DNA of 64,000 bases from Chionoecetes opilio (Eukaryota; Arthropoda; Malacostraca; Decapoda; Majidae), in contig JACEEZ010000430.1 of the NCBI GenBank assembly GCA_016584305.1, positions 70,001-134,000 of the forward strand, read 5' to 3'. A program made the translations under genes and the position numbers. Each line of letters opens with the position of its first letter. The first letter of the stretch is position 1. The notes beneath the pieces were generated by a model. It made no database searches. It saw only the letters and a program-made list of their open reading frames with translations, and was not told the origin of the DNA. Positions 19,179 to 30,062 of the stretch are shown here, piece by piece.

Positions 19179-21050
19179 ATCAATCAATCAATCATTGGGG
19201 GCATATGCTGGGGGGCGCGTCGCCTTGCCCACCCTACGACGCCACTCCCGGGGGTCACCACGCGCGAGTTCCCATGCAGGCTCCTTTCCCATACCAAGCA
19301 GCTCTCGACAAGAAACATCAACTTGCCCCAGCCACGAGCCTTGTGGGCGCCCCCTTGGCCTCCACGCCGGATTGTCTCTTACAGATACAATCCGATGGGA
19401 AGGATCGGTTTCAGGGTAGCGTGCCACATGCCCATATAGCCGAAGTTGGCACTGATGGACTATGCAGGTAATAGGCCTCGATTCAGTCTCACGGTGCAAT
19501 CGCTGATTTGACACGTAATCATCCCAGCGATACCCCATGATTCTGCGAAGACACTTATTACCAAAGGCATTGATTCGTCTCTTCAAGTCACTATTTAGTG
19601 TCCATGTCTCACAACCATAGAGTAAGACAGGGATCACAAGCGACTTGAAGATCCGGATCTTTGTCCTCCTGCACAGGTACCGACAACGCCAAATACTCCC
19701 GCTGAGCGAGTCCATAACACCGTGGGCTATGCCAATCCGCCGTAAGACTTCTTGACGTGACCCGCCGTCATTATGGACTGCGCTACCAAGGTATGTAAAA
19801 CTTTCCAAGATCTCAATGTCCTCGCCACACGCATGAACAGACTGTACTGCTTCATCTAGTAAGTCTCCAAATACCTGGACCTTGGTCTTGAGCCAGGAGA
19901 CCTCAAGTCCCAAAGGCTTTGCCTCCTCGTGCAGCGCCTCGAGAGCCATCACCAGGACCTCCAGCGACTCAGCAAAGATTACTGCATCATCGGCAAAAAC
20001 AAGATCAGTGATCTTGGTGTTGCCGACGGATGCTCCACAATCACTTTGATCTACAACCTTGTCCAATACCCAGCCCATACAAGCGTTGAAAAGTGATGGG
20101 GCAGGACGCACCCTTGCCTCACTCCTGTATTCACAGGAAAGAAGCTGGATACACCTGCCCCACACTTCACAGCACTCTCAGTCCCAGAATACAGACCATT
20201 TTATCAAAGCAATAGTCCTTGCAGGAATCCCTCGAGGTCGCAGAAGATCCCAGAGTGACTCACAATGCACTGAGTCAAACGCCTTCTTGAGATCAACATA
20301 GGCTGCAAGCATCCCCTATCGAAACTCACGTCGGCGTTCCACCAGGACACGAAGCGCTAGGATACGGTCCGTTGTTGACTTACCAGGCGTGAACCCAGAC
20401 TGCTGAGGTCTCTGATGCTTCACCAGATGACTGCGAATTCGTGTCAGCAATAGATGGGCAAGCACCTTGCCTGGTACGCTGAGCAGTGTAATTACAGTGG
20501 TAATTGTTGCAGTCCTAACGGTCCCCTTTCCCTTTCCAGATAGGGACGACCAGCCCCTTTTTCAGTCAGGAGGAATGGTACCTGATTGCCACACGGCAGT
20601 CAGGACAGCATGCAACCCGCGGATCGTGGCCTCACCCCCAGTTTTGAGGAGCTCCGCACTGATATTACAAACACCAGCTGCCTTTCCACCCTTCAACTTT
20701 GCTACAGCCTCTCTGACTTCGTCGAGAGAGGGTGCGCGTTTTCGTCAATGGGAGGATCGGCATCCACTGCCTGTAACCCAGTGGTGTGAAGCTTGCTCAG
20801 TTGGAAGGTCCACCGTGAACAACTGCCCAAAGTACTCAGCCCAACGAGCCATCTGCCCATCCATGTCCGACACGAGGCGCCCATCTGCTGTTCGAATAGC
20901 ACTCGCCCGAGAAGGAGACTTGGAACGGAGCTTCTTCAGGGCTCGGTAGGCGGGTCGGAGTCATTAGCGTTCAAATGACCCTCGACATCCTCAGCGAGAC
21001 TCCTGACATACCTCTCCTTGTCTCTCCTCAGGAGGGTTCTAGTCATATAT
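19179..21050 (-). mobile_element. RTE-type LINE fragment (copy 1), 5'-truncated
   Basis: The plus-strand left end (CAATCAATCAATCATTGGGG) is the 3' terminus of a minus-strand element with a (TGAT)n tail, as in RTE-clade elements. The region 20165-19188 encodes a continuous reverse transcriptase C-terminal half. Further 5' sequence up to about 21050 carries more RT-coding DNA with shifts (20200-20950). The element is 5'-truncated. It sits inside the 5' LTR of the gypsy element, with CATATATA-type sequence on both sides. Confidence 0.85.
19188..20165 (-). CDS. RTE reverse transcriptase, C-terminal half
   Basis: A 325-codon open frame contains SLFNACMGWVLDKV, KITDLVFADDAVIFAES (the FADD active-site box), WLKTKVQVFG, ESFTYLGSAVHNDGGS, RRTKIRIFKSLVIPVLLYGC, ETWTLNSDLKRRINAF, RLYGHVARYPETDP and NPAWRPRGRPQGSW. 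These are palm and thumb motifs and the basic tail of RTE-group LINE polymerases. This is the longest intact frame of the three RTE copies. Sequence above 20165 encodes upstream palm motifs (including KKAFDSVHHE-like sequence visible in copy 2) in shifted frames. The enzyme would prime reverse transcription at the nicked target. The copy lacks its endonuclease and cannot act alone. Confidence 0.85.
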   Translation of the reverse strand: MWGRCIQLLSCEYRSEARVRPAPSLFNACMGWVLDKVVDQSDCGASVGNTKITDLVFADDAVIFAESLEVLVMALEALHEEAKPLGLEVSWLKTKVQVFGDLLDEAVQSVHACGEDIEILESFTYLGSAVHNDGGSRQEVLRRIGIAHGVMDSLSGSIWRCRYLCRRTKIRIFKSLVIPVLLYGCETWTLNSDLKRRINAFGNKCLRRIMGYRWDDYVSNQRLHRETESRPITCIVHQCQLRLYGHVARYPETDPSHRIVSVRDNPAWRPRGRPQGSWLGQVDVSCRELLGMGKEPAWELARGDPREWRRRVGKATRPPAYAPND

Positions 21051-21065
21051 AGTCCAGCATATATA

Positions 21066-21365
21066 CAGGAGAACCTCGTTTAACGGCATTTAAAACAACG
21101 GCAGCCTCAAACAAGGGCACTAATCGTTTTTGTTTTTTTTTTTGTTTCACTGATAAACTCTGGAACTCTCTTCCTGTTTCTATTTTTTTACTTTCTATGA
21201 CTTACATCTTTTCAAAAGAAGAGTAACAAGCACCCTCCCGAACTAAATTGGCTCACCCTCTTTTTTATTTTATTCTCTTACTGTCTTCTTTATAGGGACT
21301 GGCAACTAAGCGGGCCTTGTGTTACCCATTTTTATTGTGCCCTTGGCCGGTTCCTTGTGATGGAG

Positions 21366-21399
<34 letters not shown>

Positions 21400-21503
21400 G
21401 ATTTTGGGCGATTCCATAAGAGTAACTCTCAAAACAACGGCCAAAATGAGTTATCCGGCATGCGCTCCCCCCCGCGGGTGCCGGATAAACGAGGTTCTCC
21501 TGT
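21066..21503. mobile_element. Pogo-like TIR element with captured LINE tail
   Basis: CAGGAGAACCTCGTTTAACG at the left is the inverse of the right end (CGAGGTTCTCCTG), and TA flanks both ends. Bases 21146-21396 repeat the 3' end of the Jockey-like LINE found at 3830-4099, including its A-tail (21365-21396). No transposase is encoded. Confidence 0.82.
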
Positions 21504-21846
21504 ACATATATAGCTAGTAATTAAATGCTCACAATTTTTCTTCACTCCTCAGTCCCTAATCATTTAGATATAGGTTTCTGGCAATATTTTATACCCGTGG
21601 TCGCTAGTGACGTCACGGCAAGAAGGCGAGGTAGGGAAAAAGTACACGAGCTCTCTCTCTCTTGCCAGCCCTTGTCGAGACAACACGCTCGGAGAGAGTC
21701 GTGTCTTACAACCCTTTTTGAAGGTAGGTGTGTGGCGGTGTACTTATAAGGATGTACATATAGGGCAGTGATTAGTTCTTGATCTTAAATTACATGACTT
21801 GTAATTGGGGGTTATGTGTATATTCAGGGTCTGAAGCTGGGAACAG

Positions 21847-21875
21847 TGAGCTGAGCTGAGCTGAGCTGAGCTGAG
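21847..21875. repeat. (GAGCT)n microsatellite in the LTR
   Basis: Five to six tandem GAGCT units in the 5' LTR. The 3' LTR has fewer units at the matching place (33541-33556), so the tract length changed after insertion or is affected by consensus error. Confidence 0.9.
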
Positions 21876-22206
21876 TGGGTGGTTGATCCCCTGAGGGACC
21901 CGTGTGTGCTGATGGCGATGGTTGTGTGTTGCTGAGCTGTGCAGAGTTGGTGACCCGCCGAGACACCAGTATATAGAGCTAAGGCCCTGTGCCCGCTCCC
22001 CAGAGTGTTTTAGATAGATAGATATAGTACCTGGTAACTCAATAGTAGGAACCTTTTTATGTGTTAAGCCAGGAGGAGTAATTAGGCGTTTCGTTCAACT
22101 ATATGATGTGAAGTATAGTTTTCTGCGGTAAACCATTAGCCATTTAGAACTGGGATGTGATTACTGTTCGAGTATAAAGAAACCCTGTTAACGAGTCGTT
22201 TATTAA

Positions 22207-22921
22207 CCCTTTCACACATGGTGACGCGATCGCGTCAAAACGGGCCCGTGTACATCTTAGCTTTTGACGCGAATTGCGTAAAAAAAAAAAAACATTCGCC
22301 AAAAATAAGGTATTTATCAGAATTGCGTCAAAAGTTTCTGCGTAAAAGATCCAAGCTAGGCCTATAAAATAAACTAATTGTCAACTCGCTCGTGTGAATG
22401 GATTTGAAGTGATAAGGGCCCGTGTCCCTGTTCACTCTCAGCAGGCAGCGTGTTAGCCCGCCTTCTTAGCCATCCGTCTTCCAACATGTGTTTCAGTTTT
22501 CCTCCATTTTCTCAAAATCTACTGGCCATATGAAAATTATAATGGTAGCGTTGGAATCCTCATAAAAGACCGCTTTTATTGGCATATAAACCACAAAAAG
22601 TCGACTCAGGAAGTATCGAGCTACGAAGTGGTGAACGTAAGTATTTCTTATTTCTCTTTACACAATGTTTTTTGAAGTCGTTAAACTCTGCTATTTATTT
22701 GCATTTCTTGTTATTTTTGTCTTTCATAAGGCAGAATGTTTCTCTTGCGAAACCAACGATATATAATAATGCCAGGAAAAAAGAATAATCTTGGTTGAAA
22801 TTGATAACATAAACAAAACATTCGCCGCACAGTCAGGCCATTCCGCGGGGCAACTTAGAGAGCCCCAAATTGATGTCACAGTGGACGGAAAAAATTAATA
22901 AACTTTTCGTGCGTGAAAGGG
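22207..22921. mobile_element. piggyBac-like MITE (copy 1) in the 5' LTR
   Basis: The insert starts CCCTTTCACACATGG and ends CGTGCGTGAAAGGG, with TTAA on both sides (22203-22206, 22922-22925). The 3' LTR has a single TTAA at the corresponding site, so the empty site is visible. TTAA duplication and CCC-starting termini are the hallmark of piggyBac. Repeated GCGTCAAAA / TTTTGACGC motifs lie subterminally. No transposase is encoded. Confidence 0.9.
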
Positions 22922-23719
22922 TTAAGTCCCAGTTATCCTCATATATTCTCTAAATTTTTTTTTTTTTTCCCCCCACTTATTGTGGGTGGTGGCAGCGTAA
23001 TCGCCAGGTTTGTGGAGCCCTTCACATTAACATCTAGCTATAAGGGAGGGCACTACAAGTTGGTGGCAGCTGGTTAGGGATCCATTTCAGGCTTCCCCTT
23101 ACCCACATGCTAACTAATTCCTTTTTATTTTTCAAGTGCCAGTGCTCAGTGATCACATCCATGTACAGGGTAGTGCTAGTTGGGGACCTGACTATGACTA
23201 GGTCCCTCAGACCGTGGAAGTAGATGATCCTAACGTAACAGTAGATGTTTATAGAGCGCCAGGAGGCAAGATTAGAACTTTTTTTTTCAGATGATAGATT
23301 GAACGGAGTCTTGCAGAAAGAATTTGAGTTAGTCATCCTATGGTTAGGCAGTAATGACATCAAAGAAGTCAGTAAGGTGGGAGACAGTGGAAGATATTAG
23401 GAAGGTAGTAGAAGCCGTACAGGCAACGTGCCGCTGTGAGATAAGGATTTGCATGGTAGAACACAGGATCATAACAGACCATTACGCTAGGAGGGTTGAG
23501 CAAGAAACATACGATAAAATAGCTAAAGCTATATATAACAAATTGAACAAGAAACTAGCTCAGTACAGGGAGGTCCCGTTATACGAACATTCGGTATACG
23601 AGAATCCGATGATACGAGAAGTGTAAATTAGGGTCTATTTTCAATATACGAGATAAAAAATCCAATGATACGACATTCAAACTGGGGTGAGTAAAATTAT
23701 CAAGTTCAAAATGCGTGCC

Positions 23720-24190
23720 CTACCACTCCCGGGCTGGACAAAAGGGGATTTGGTTGACCCCAGTGAGGTCACCCCTAGCAAGCCGTGACCTGAAGAGGTC
23801 ACGGCTTGAGTTAATTAAGCATATGGCGCGGCCTGACAGGGGTAAATAGCAGGTGTGCGGCCCTAACCTTGGGACTGCAGTCAGGCCACCCCTAGCAAGG
23901 CGTGACCTGAAGGGTAATTAAGCATATGGCGCGGCCTAACTTTTAGGGGTAATTAGCAGATGTGCGGCCCCAACCTTGGGACCGCAGTCAGGTCACCCCT
24001 AGCAAGCCGTGACCTGAAGGGTAATTAAGCATATGGCGCGGCCTGACATTTAGGGGTAATTAGCAGGTGTGCGGCCCCAACCTTGGGAACGCAGTCAGGC
24101 CACCCCTAGCAAGGCGTGACCTGAAGGGTAATTAAGCATATGGCGCGGCCTGACCTTTAGGGTAATTAGCATGTGTGCGGCCCCAACCTT
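23720..24190. repeat. 107-bp tandem repeat inside the pogo-like element
   Basis: Four units start at about 23771, 23888, 23995 and 24102 (ACCCCTAGCAAG core, then GTGACCTGAAGGGTAATTAA and GTGTGCGGCCCCAACC). The first spacing is 117 because of an extra inverted GTCACGGCTTGAG. The related element at 42389-43160 has two units. Confidence 0.9.
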
Positions 24191-24481
24191 GGGACCTCTA
24201 CACTACCTTCTCTTGTATCACGCGGCGTCCCATACATTACAACGTCTTTTTTGCTTGTTATGCATGTTTTATTTTTAAATTAATGTGCATTTTATGTTTT
24301 TTTGTGTGCTATTTTCTTTTCAGAATGCTTTTTCTACAGAATAGGTAGTACAGTGGGGAAATATAGACGCTGTGTGTTTGTTTTTGTTTGCTACATTTTT
24401 ATTTTAGCTTGAATTTTTTTTTTTTTTTTTTTTTTTTTTAATTGATGGCCCCTGGAACCAAACCTATATTTTACCATTAGT

Positions 24482-25663
24482 CAAAGACAAACTCTATACT
24501 GGACTTGCTACTCGTGCCCCGCGCCAACCCGCCCAGGGACCAGTGGAGGCCAGTTTTGGATTCCTGCCATTTTAGAACATCCCCCCTATTTCCCTTCCTA
24601 AGGTTTTTATCAGTAATATTGATATACCGTTATCTTCGTAACTGTTTGTTCTAAAATTATCAAATAAAAAAGTAAAATACACTAAGAAATGCCATTATGA
24701 GAGAGTAGAAATATACATGACCTCAATATATCTTAAACTCTTCGCCATTTAATATTTTGGGCGAAAAACATTTAGATGCTAGCAAAAAGAAAGAAGCGGA
24801 CTTTCATTAGCTTTCCATTGATATATTTCGTTTTTTTGATAAATGAATTACCACCATGCCTAATTAACTTTAACAAAAAAAAATAACATCATCAATCGTA
24901 TCGGCAAGTAAAAAATGTTCCATGAATACAGTAGACTATGGCATATCATTATAAATGATACACTGTTATCTTCGTGAATGTTCGTTCTATAATTTTATCA
25001 AATAAAAAACTGTAAAATACACTAAAGAAATTCCATTTTATGAGACTCTGAAGAAATATGCATGAGCTTATATTCACTTAAACTCATCGCAATTGATATT
25101 TTGCGTGAAGACTTTTTACATGCAACATATCAATAGAAGCGAATTTAATTAGCTTTCCATTGCTATATTTAATTTTCTGATAAATAAATTAGAACCATGC
25201 ATAAATTAGCGTTTAACTAAATAAATAACATCATCCATCGGGTATTATCCCGATAGATGATGTTATTTTTTTTAGTTAACGCTAATTTATGCATGGTTAT
25301 GTTCATTTATCAGAAAACGAAATATAGCAATGGAAAGCTAATGAAAATCCGCTTCTTTCATCGCTAGAAATCTAAAATGTTTCTCGCAAAATATTAAATA
25401 GCGATGAGTTCCAGTGAATATTAATTTTCATGCATTTTTCCCTTAACTCTCTCATAATGGCAATTTCTTTATTGCATTTTACAGTTTTTTTATTTGATAA
25501 TATTATAGAAAAAACATTTACGAAGATAACGGTATATCATATATACTGATAAACCATAGGAAGGGAAAAGGGAGTGATTTTCGAAAATAGCAGGAATCGC
25601 AAACTGGCCTCCACTGGAAATACCCCAAAAATGAGTAGCAAGTCCAGTATAGAGTAGTCTTTG
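24482..25663. mobile_element. Palindromic foldback element (copy 2) with 7-bp target duplication
   Basis: The ends are CAAAGAC...CTCTATACTGG and its inverse, flanked on both sides by CATTAGT (24474-24481 region and 25664-25670). The empty site is visible in the related pogo-like element at about 42460-42475. The right two thirds form a near-perfect palindrome centred at about 25246, with arms of about 300-420 bases. The left arm is partly duplicated (24482-24930 and 24955-25246). A 7-8 bp duplication suggests mobilisation by a hAT-type transposase; no protein is encoded. Confidence 0.85.
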
Positions 25664-25989
25664 CATTAGTTATGTGTTTTGTTATACAAGATTTCGCTTT
25701 ACAGTATGCCAGGTGGAACCTAACTGCTCGTATCTTCGGGACCTCCCGTATAGGAAATTAAGCTTTAACGCCAAACCATATGCAGAGACTTAGCGCATGA
25801 TGGAGTGCACTTTAACAGGAGGGCAGGAGTTTTATATATGAGAAACTCGTAAATGTAATCATCACAACTACCAGGCATGGGCTGCAGTGCGGCCTTAGGA
25901 AGCCCGGGTTACCCACCAGAGATAATAAGTTAGGTCAGTGTTGAGGCTTTTTTAGACGCCCCGGCAAGTAGCAACTTCTGCGGGTTGTC

Positions 25990-27150
25990 GTGGCTGTAAT
26001 AGCCACCTTAAAAAGCCCAACACTAAAACCCAGTAATAGTCATCATATACATTTTTTTTTTTCTCCAAGATGGAGGTTTTTGATTAATTTTTCGGGAGAA
26101 TGGAGCAGAGGGTTTGGGATTAGGGAAGGAGGAAGTAGTGACACCCAAGGAAGAGATACCAGCCCCAGAACAATACGAGCGGTTAGATAGGATGATTCTA
26201 TTAGAACAAGAAGTGGAAAGAATGAAATGGCTCTTGATTTTTGGGTTGAGAGATAAGGGGGGGAGAAGGATTTCAGGAACCAGTGAGGTCATTGGTAAAG
26301 CCTAGAGATATACGAGTGCTGAACCCTCAGTGATTTGCAGGAATCGAAGCCGAGGGAAGGTTGAAAGTTTTCTTTTCCCAAGTAGAAAGTTTTCAGAGGA
26401 TTTGGGAGGAGAGAAAGAGGATCCTTATGGCAAGAGTGGACCCCCGTTAGCTTTTATACATACAGAATACCCTAAGTCAGGTCATTTTAGATCATGGGAC
26501 TCCTAACTTATTGTTTATATGAAGAACTAACAGATAATAATGTCGACAGAATCCTTAACAGCATTTCGGAGGTCAGTATGATTGGCTGGAAGATCCTCAA
26601 GATTTCGCAACTAAACTTAAATGTAAATACGCCATTTTGGAAGCAAAGTCAAAACATTCGGGAGAAATTCCCCCTAGGGATAAGATCTAAAAAACAAAAC
26701 TGTTGAGAGGATTACCAAGCCAAAGTAGGGAGAAATTAGAGTTTTTCATGGATGAAAATCCCACTGAGAAAATTCATAGAGAGAGTGGGACGGGGAGGGC
26801 AATAGCCATGGGAAGAAACACAAATAGAATATACGCGGTTAAACCAGAACCTGCAGCTGTCAGAGATAACACCTGCTTTTTTAAGCAGGAACAGTCACAG
26901 GAACTGTCAGCCCGTCAGTCAGAAGTAAGAGAACTGCGAGCACAGATTGTAGGAATGGAGAGGAAATTACAAGATTTGAGAGTGGGTTAAAGACCAGAAG
27001 CTACCCATTAGATTGGAGAAGGAATTCCCAGACTTTTTCCCTACTGTAAAAGGGAACACCACTCAGCCGCAGACTGTCGAAGGAAGCCAGGTAGCAACGC
27101 TTGTTTTGATTGCTGGAGAGTAGGATGTAGGAGAGGCAGCCAAGTTGTCC
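25990..27150 (+). pseudogene. Gag-like region of the gypsy element with zinc knuckle
   Basis: Short plus-strand frames follow one another. An acidic stretch (EEVVTPKEEIPAPEQYERL, 26110-26190) leads to KRILMARVDP near 26410, FMDENPTEKIHRE (26745-26790), and a Gln/Glu/Arg-rich coiled coil (QEQSQELSARQSEVRELRAQ, 26880-26975). A Cys/His knuckle follows (YCKREHHSAADCRRK and NACFDCWRVGCRRG, 27046-27135), as in retroviral nucleocapsids. Several stops and shifts break the frame. The layout is what a Gag polyprotein shows: dimerising helical segment, then a nucleic-acid-binding knuckle just before protease and RT. Confidence 0.6.
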
Positions 27151-28405
27151 TGGGGGGAAAGTTTTTCTCCAGGTGACTATTTTAAACATCGATCCCCAAA
27201 AATTTCCCCTTTAGCCATTAATGACCACGTCACGGAATTTTTTATTAGAAACAGGAAGCAATATTCACCTATAAAGAAAGAGTCAGCTTTAAACTTAAAA
27301 CTTAAAATAAGAACCCACAGTAACATCCCTATTTTGACGGGCATAATTGGCAAGGATTGAGATCTTAGGTCAAGTGAAAGTAAAAAAAACCATAGGAGCA
27401 GAGAGAAAATAGAAGTGTTAATGTTAGTAGTGCCAGACCAGTATTTATCCACCCAAGCCCTGGTGGGAATGAATAAAATGGGACTAGAAGAAATACTATA
27501 AATTACAAAAAAAAAAAAGTCATGTGGCTAACCTAACTTACCCCTTGAATTTTGTTGAACACCGATAGGCCCCATAAGAGCAGTTAAAGCGTGGAGTGAA
27601 AGATGAAGTGCCTAAATCAAGCTGTCATATAAGAATACAGCAAAGCGGGGACCATAAGACCAGAAAGAACTCAATGGTTAGAATTACAAATGGACGAGGT
27701 AGGGGGAAAACCTTTTTTCGTGGTGGACCCTAGAAAAAGCCCAAGTGCAAAATAACACCTATGTGTGTCCGGGTTACTAAAGAAAGGACCATCTTTCTAC
27801 CAATAGTTAATAACAGTAATTACAGTTGAAGTTACGTTCTGGTACATTTTTAGCTAGGTATGGAGTAGTAAACTCAAAAGAAATTCAAGAGCAACAAGTT
27901 AGGGCAGGACCACGCTGTCTCACCACTAGGATGAGTAACGCTATTTACCCGACAGTGATGCTAGCAAAGGTATGGTACTCGACAGGAACAATACAGGCTA
28001 TTCTGGAAAAGGGAGACGGGAAGCACCTAATTTGGACAGGAAGACACCATCTTTTCGCCTTGATAAAACAACACCATAAATTATTTTCTTAGATGCAGGA
28101 AAAACTAGGCACCATGAAAACTGGAACCAGCTCATATTCAGGTGTTAGATCCAAAACCGGGGGTAGAGGAGTCACATATGGGGATCCGGAGAAAGCCAAG
28201 GAATTAATAGCTAAAATGTTGAGAGCAATGGAAGAGAGGACATAATAGAAAACTCCACAGCTGCGTGGTTTAAGTCCTATAGTACTGGTTAACAAGCCGA
28301 ATGGGAAATAGGATGTGTCTGGATTATAGGAAGTGAATCAACATTTAGCCACTGATATACACCCCCTACCCAAATTGGAAGCTAGTAGTCTGTAGTGGGC
28401 TATGA
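27151..28405 (+). pseudogene. Protease-to-RT linker region of the gypsy element
   Basis: Frames in this stretch carry KIRTHSNIPILTGIIGK (27305-27355), VLMLVVPDQYLSTQALVGMN (27415-27470) and, near 28260-28320, GLSPIVLVNKPNG followed by VCLDYR-type sequence, the last of which fits the first motif block of Ty3/gypsy reverse transcriptase. A protease D-T/S-G triad is not readable, probably because of frameshifts. The sequence is interrupted at about 28408 by an RTE insertion and resumes at 30063 inside RT. Confidence 0.5.
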
Positions 28406-28410
28406 TACTA

Positions 28411-30062
28411 TCAATCAATCAATCATTGGGGGCATTTGCCGGGGGCGCGTCGCCTCGCCCACCCTACGACGCCACTCCCGAGGGTCACCACGGGCCCAGT
28501 TCCCAAAGCAGGCTCCTTTCCCATACCAAGCAGCCTCGACAAGAAACATCAACTTGCCCCAGCCACAGCCTTGTGGGCCCCCCTTGGCCTCCTCCACGCC
28601 GGATTGTCTCTTACCGATACAACCCGATGGGAAGGATCGGTTTTCAGGGTGCGTGCCACATGCCCATAAGCCGAAGTTGGCACTGACGGACTATGCAGGT
28701 AATAGGCCTCATTCAGTCTCACGGTGCAATCGCTGATTTTATACGTAATCATCCCAGCGATAACCCTGATTCTGCGAAGACACTTATTACCAAAGGCATT
28801 GATTCGTCTCTTCAATCACTATTTTTGTGTCCATGTCTCACAACCATAGAGTAAGACAGGGATCACAAGCGATTTGAAGATCCGGATCTTTGTCCTCCTG
28901 CACAGGTACCGACAACGGGCCCAAAAACTCCCGCTGAGCGAGTCCATAACACCGTGGGCTATGCCAATCCGCCGTAAGACTTCTTGACGTGACCCGCCGT
29001 CATTATGGACTGCGCTACCAAGGTTTTGTAAAACTTTCCAAGATCTCAATTCCTCGCCACATGCATGAACAGACTGTACTGCTTCATCTAGTAAATCTCC
29101 AAACACCTGGACCTTGGTTCTTGAGCCAGGAGACCTCAAGTCCCAAAGGCTTTTTCCTCCTCGTGCAGGCCTCGAGAGCCATCACCAGGACCTTCCAGCG
29201 CTCAGCAAAAAATTACTGCATAATCGGCAAAACAAGATCAGTGATCTTGGTGTTGCCAACGGATGCTCCACAATCACTTTGATCCCACAACCTTGTCCAT
29301 ACCCAGTCCATACAAGCGTTGAAAAGTGATGGGGCAAGGAGCACCCTTGCCTCACTCCTGTATTCACAGGAAAGAAGCTGGATACACCTGCCCCACACTT
29401 CCCCAGCACTCTCAGTCCCAGAATACAGACCATTATCAAACCAATAGTCCTTGCAGGAATCCCTCGAAGTCGCAGAAGATCCCGGGGTGACTCATGATGC
29501 ACTGAGTCAAACGCCTTCTTGAGATCAACATAGGCTACAAGCCCCAATTTTCCCCCGTCGAAACTCACGTCGGCGTTCCACCAGGACACGAAGCGCTAGG
29601 ATACGGTCCTTGTTGACTTACCAGGCGTGAACCAGACTGCTGAGGTCTCTGATGCTTCCCAGATGGCTGCGAATCCGTGTCAGCAATAGATGGGCAAGCA
29701 CCTTGCTGGTACGCTGAGCAGTGTAATACCGCGGGTAATTGTTTTCAGTCCTGACGGTCCCCTTTCCCTTTCCAGATAGGGACGACCAGCCCCCTTTTTT
29801 CCCGTCAGGAGGAATGGTACCTGATTGCCACACGGCAGTAGGACAAACATGCAACCCGTGGATCATGGCCTCACCCCCAGCTTTGAGGGGCTCCGCACTG
29901 ATATTACAAACACCAGCTGCCTTTTCCCACCCCTCAACTTTGCTACAAACCCTCTTGACTTCGTCAAGAGAGGGTGCGCTTTCGTCAATGGGAGGATCGG
30001 CATCCACTGCCTGTAACCAGTGGTGTGAAGCTGCTCAGTTGGGGGGTCCCACCGTGAACAAC
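28411..30062 (-). mobile_element. RTE-type LINE fragment (copy 2) inserted in gypsy RT
   Basis: It begins on the plus strand with the (ATCA)n end and GGGGGCAT, as in copies 1 and 3, and is colinear with copy 1 up to about 20825. GCTATG occurs on both sides (28399-28404 and 30067-30072), a probable target duplication. The RT motifs (FADD region near 29225, KKAFDSVHHE near 29500) are split across frames by many single-base differences from copy 1, often in homopolymers. The insert separates the two halves of the gypsy reverse transcriptase. Confidence 0.85.

Larger units (their letters stand above)
19093..23057 (+). repeat. 5' LTR, interrupted by RTE, pogo-like and piggyBac-like insertions
   Basis: Segments 19093-19178, 21508-22206 and 22922-23057 align in order with the 3' LTR at 33143-34005. 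The LTR starts TGTAACGC and ends GGGCACTACA. The gaps are filled by an RTE copy plus a pogo-like MITE (19179-21503) and a piggyBac-like MITE (22207-22921). Immediately after the LTR comes AGTTGGTGGCAGCTGG, the expected place of the primer binding site; I cannot assign the tRNA. Confidence 0.85.
23566..25748. mobile_element. Pogo-like TIR element CAGGGAGGTCCCG (copy 1), carrying a foldback element
   Basis: It begins CAGGGAGGTCCCG and ends with the inverse (CGGGACCTCCCG, one T missing), flanked by TA on both sides. Repeated TATACGAG and ATGATACGA motifs occur in both subterminal regions. The interior holds four tandem units of about 107 bases and a later insertion (24482-25663). The deletion derivative at 42389-43160, in opposite orientation, lacks that insertion. 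Confidence 0.88.
23150..25860 (+). pseudogene. SGNH/GDSL-hydrolase-like domain of the gypsy element, split by a MITE
   Basis: In shifted plus-strand frames the following blocks appear in SGNH order: VVLVGDLTMTRSL (block I, with Leu where GDS has the catalytic Ser), VYRAPGGKIR (block II-like Gly), LVILWLGSNDI (block III, G-x-N-D), and, beyond the MITE, HDGVHFN near 25795-25815 (block V, catalytic Asp/His). About 240 codons lie between the blocks once the MITE (23566-25748) is ignored, and the reading frame on either side of the MITE is compatible. It occupies the position just after the LTR and before the Gag-like coiled coil, so it is the first coding region of the element. At least three shifts make it non-functional as read. 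The fold assignment rests on motif order. Confidence 0.6.

Noticed and set aside
23150..25860. Treating the gypsy SGNH-like region as an active esterase
   Set aside because: The catalytic Ser position reads Leu, and frameshifts plus the MITE break the frame.
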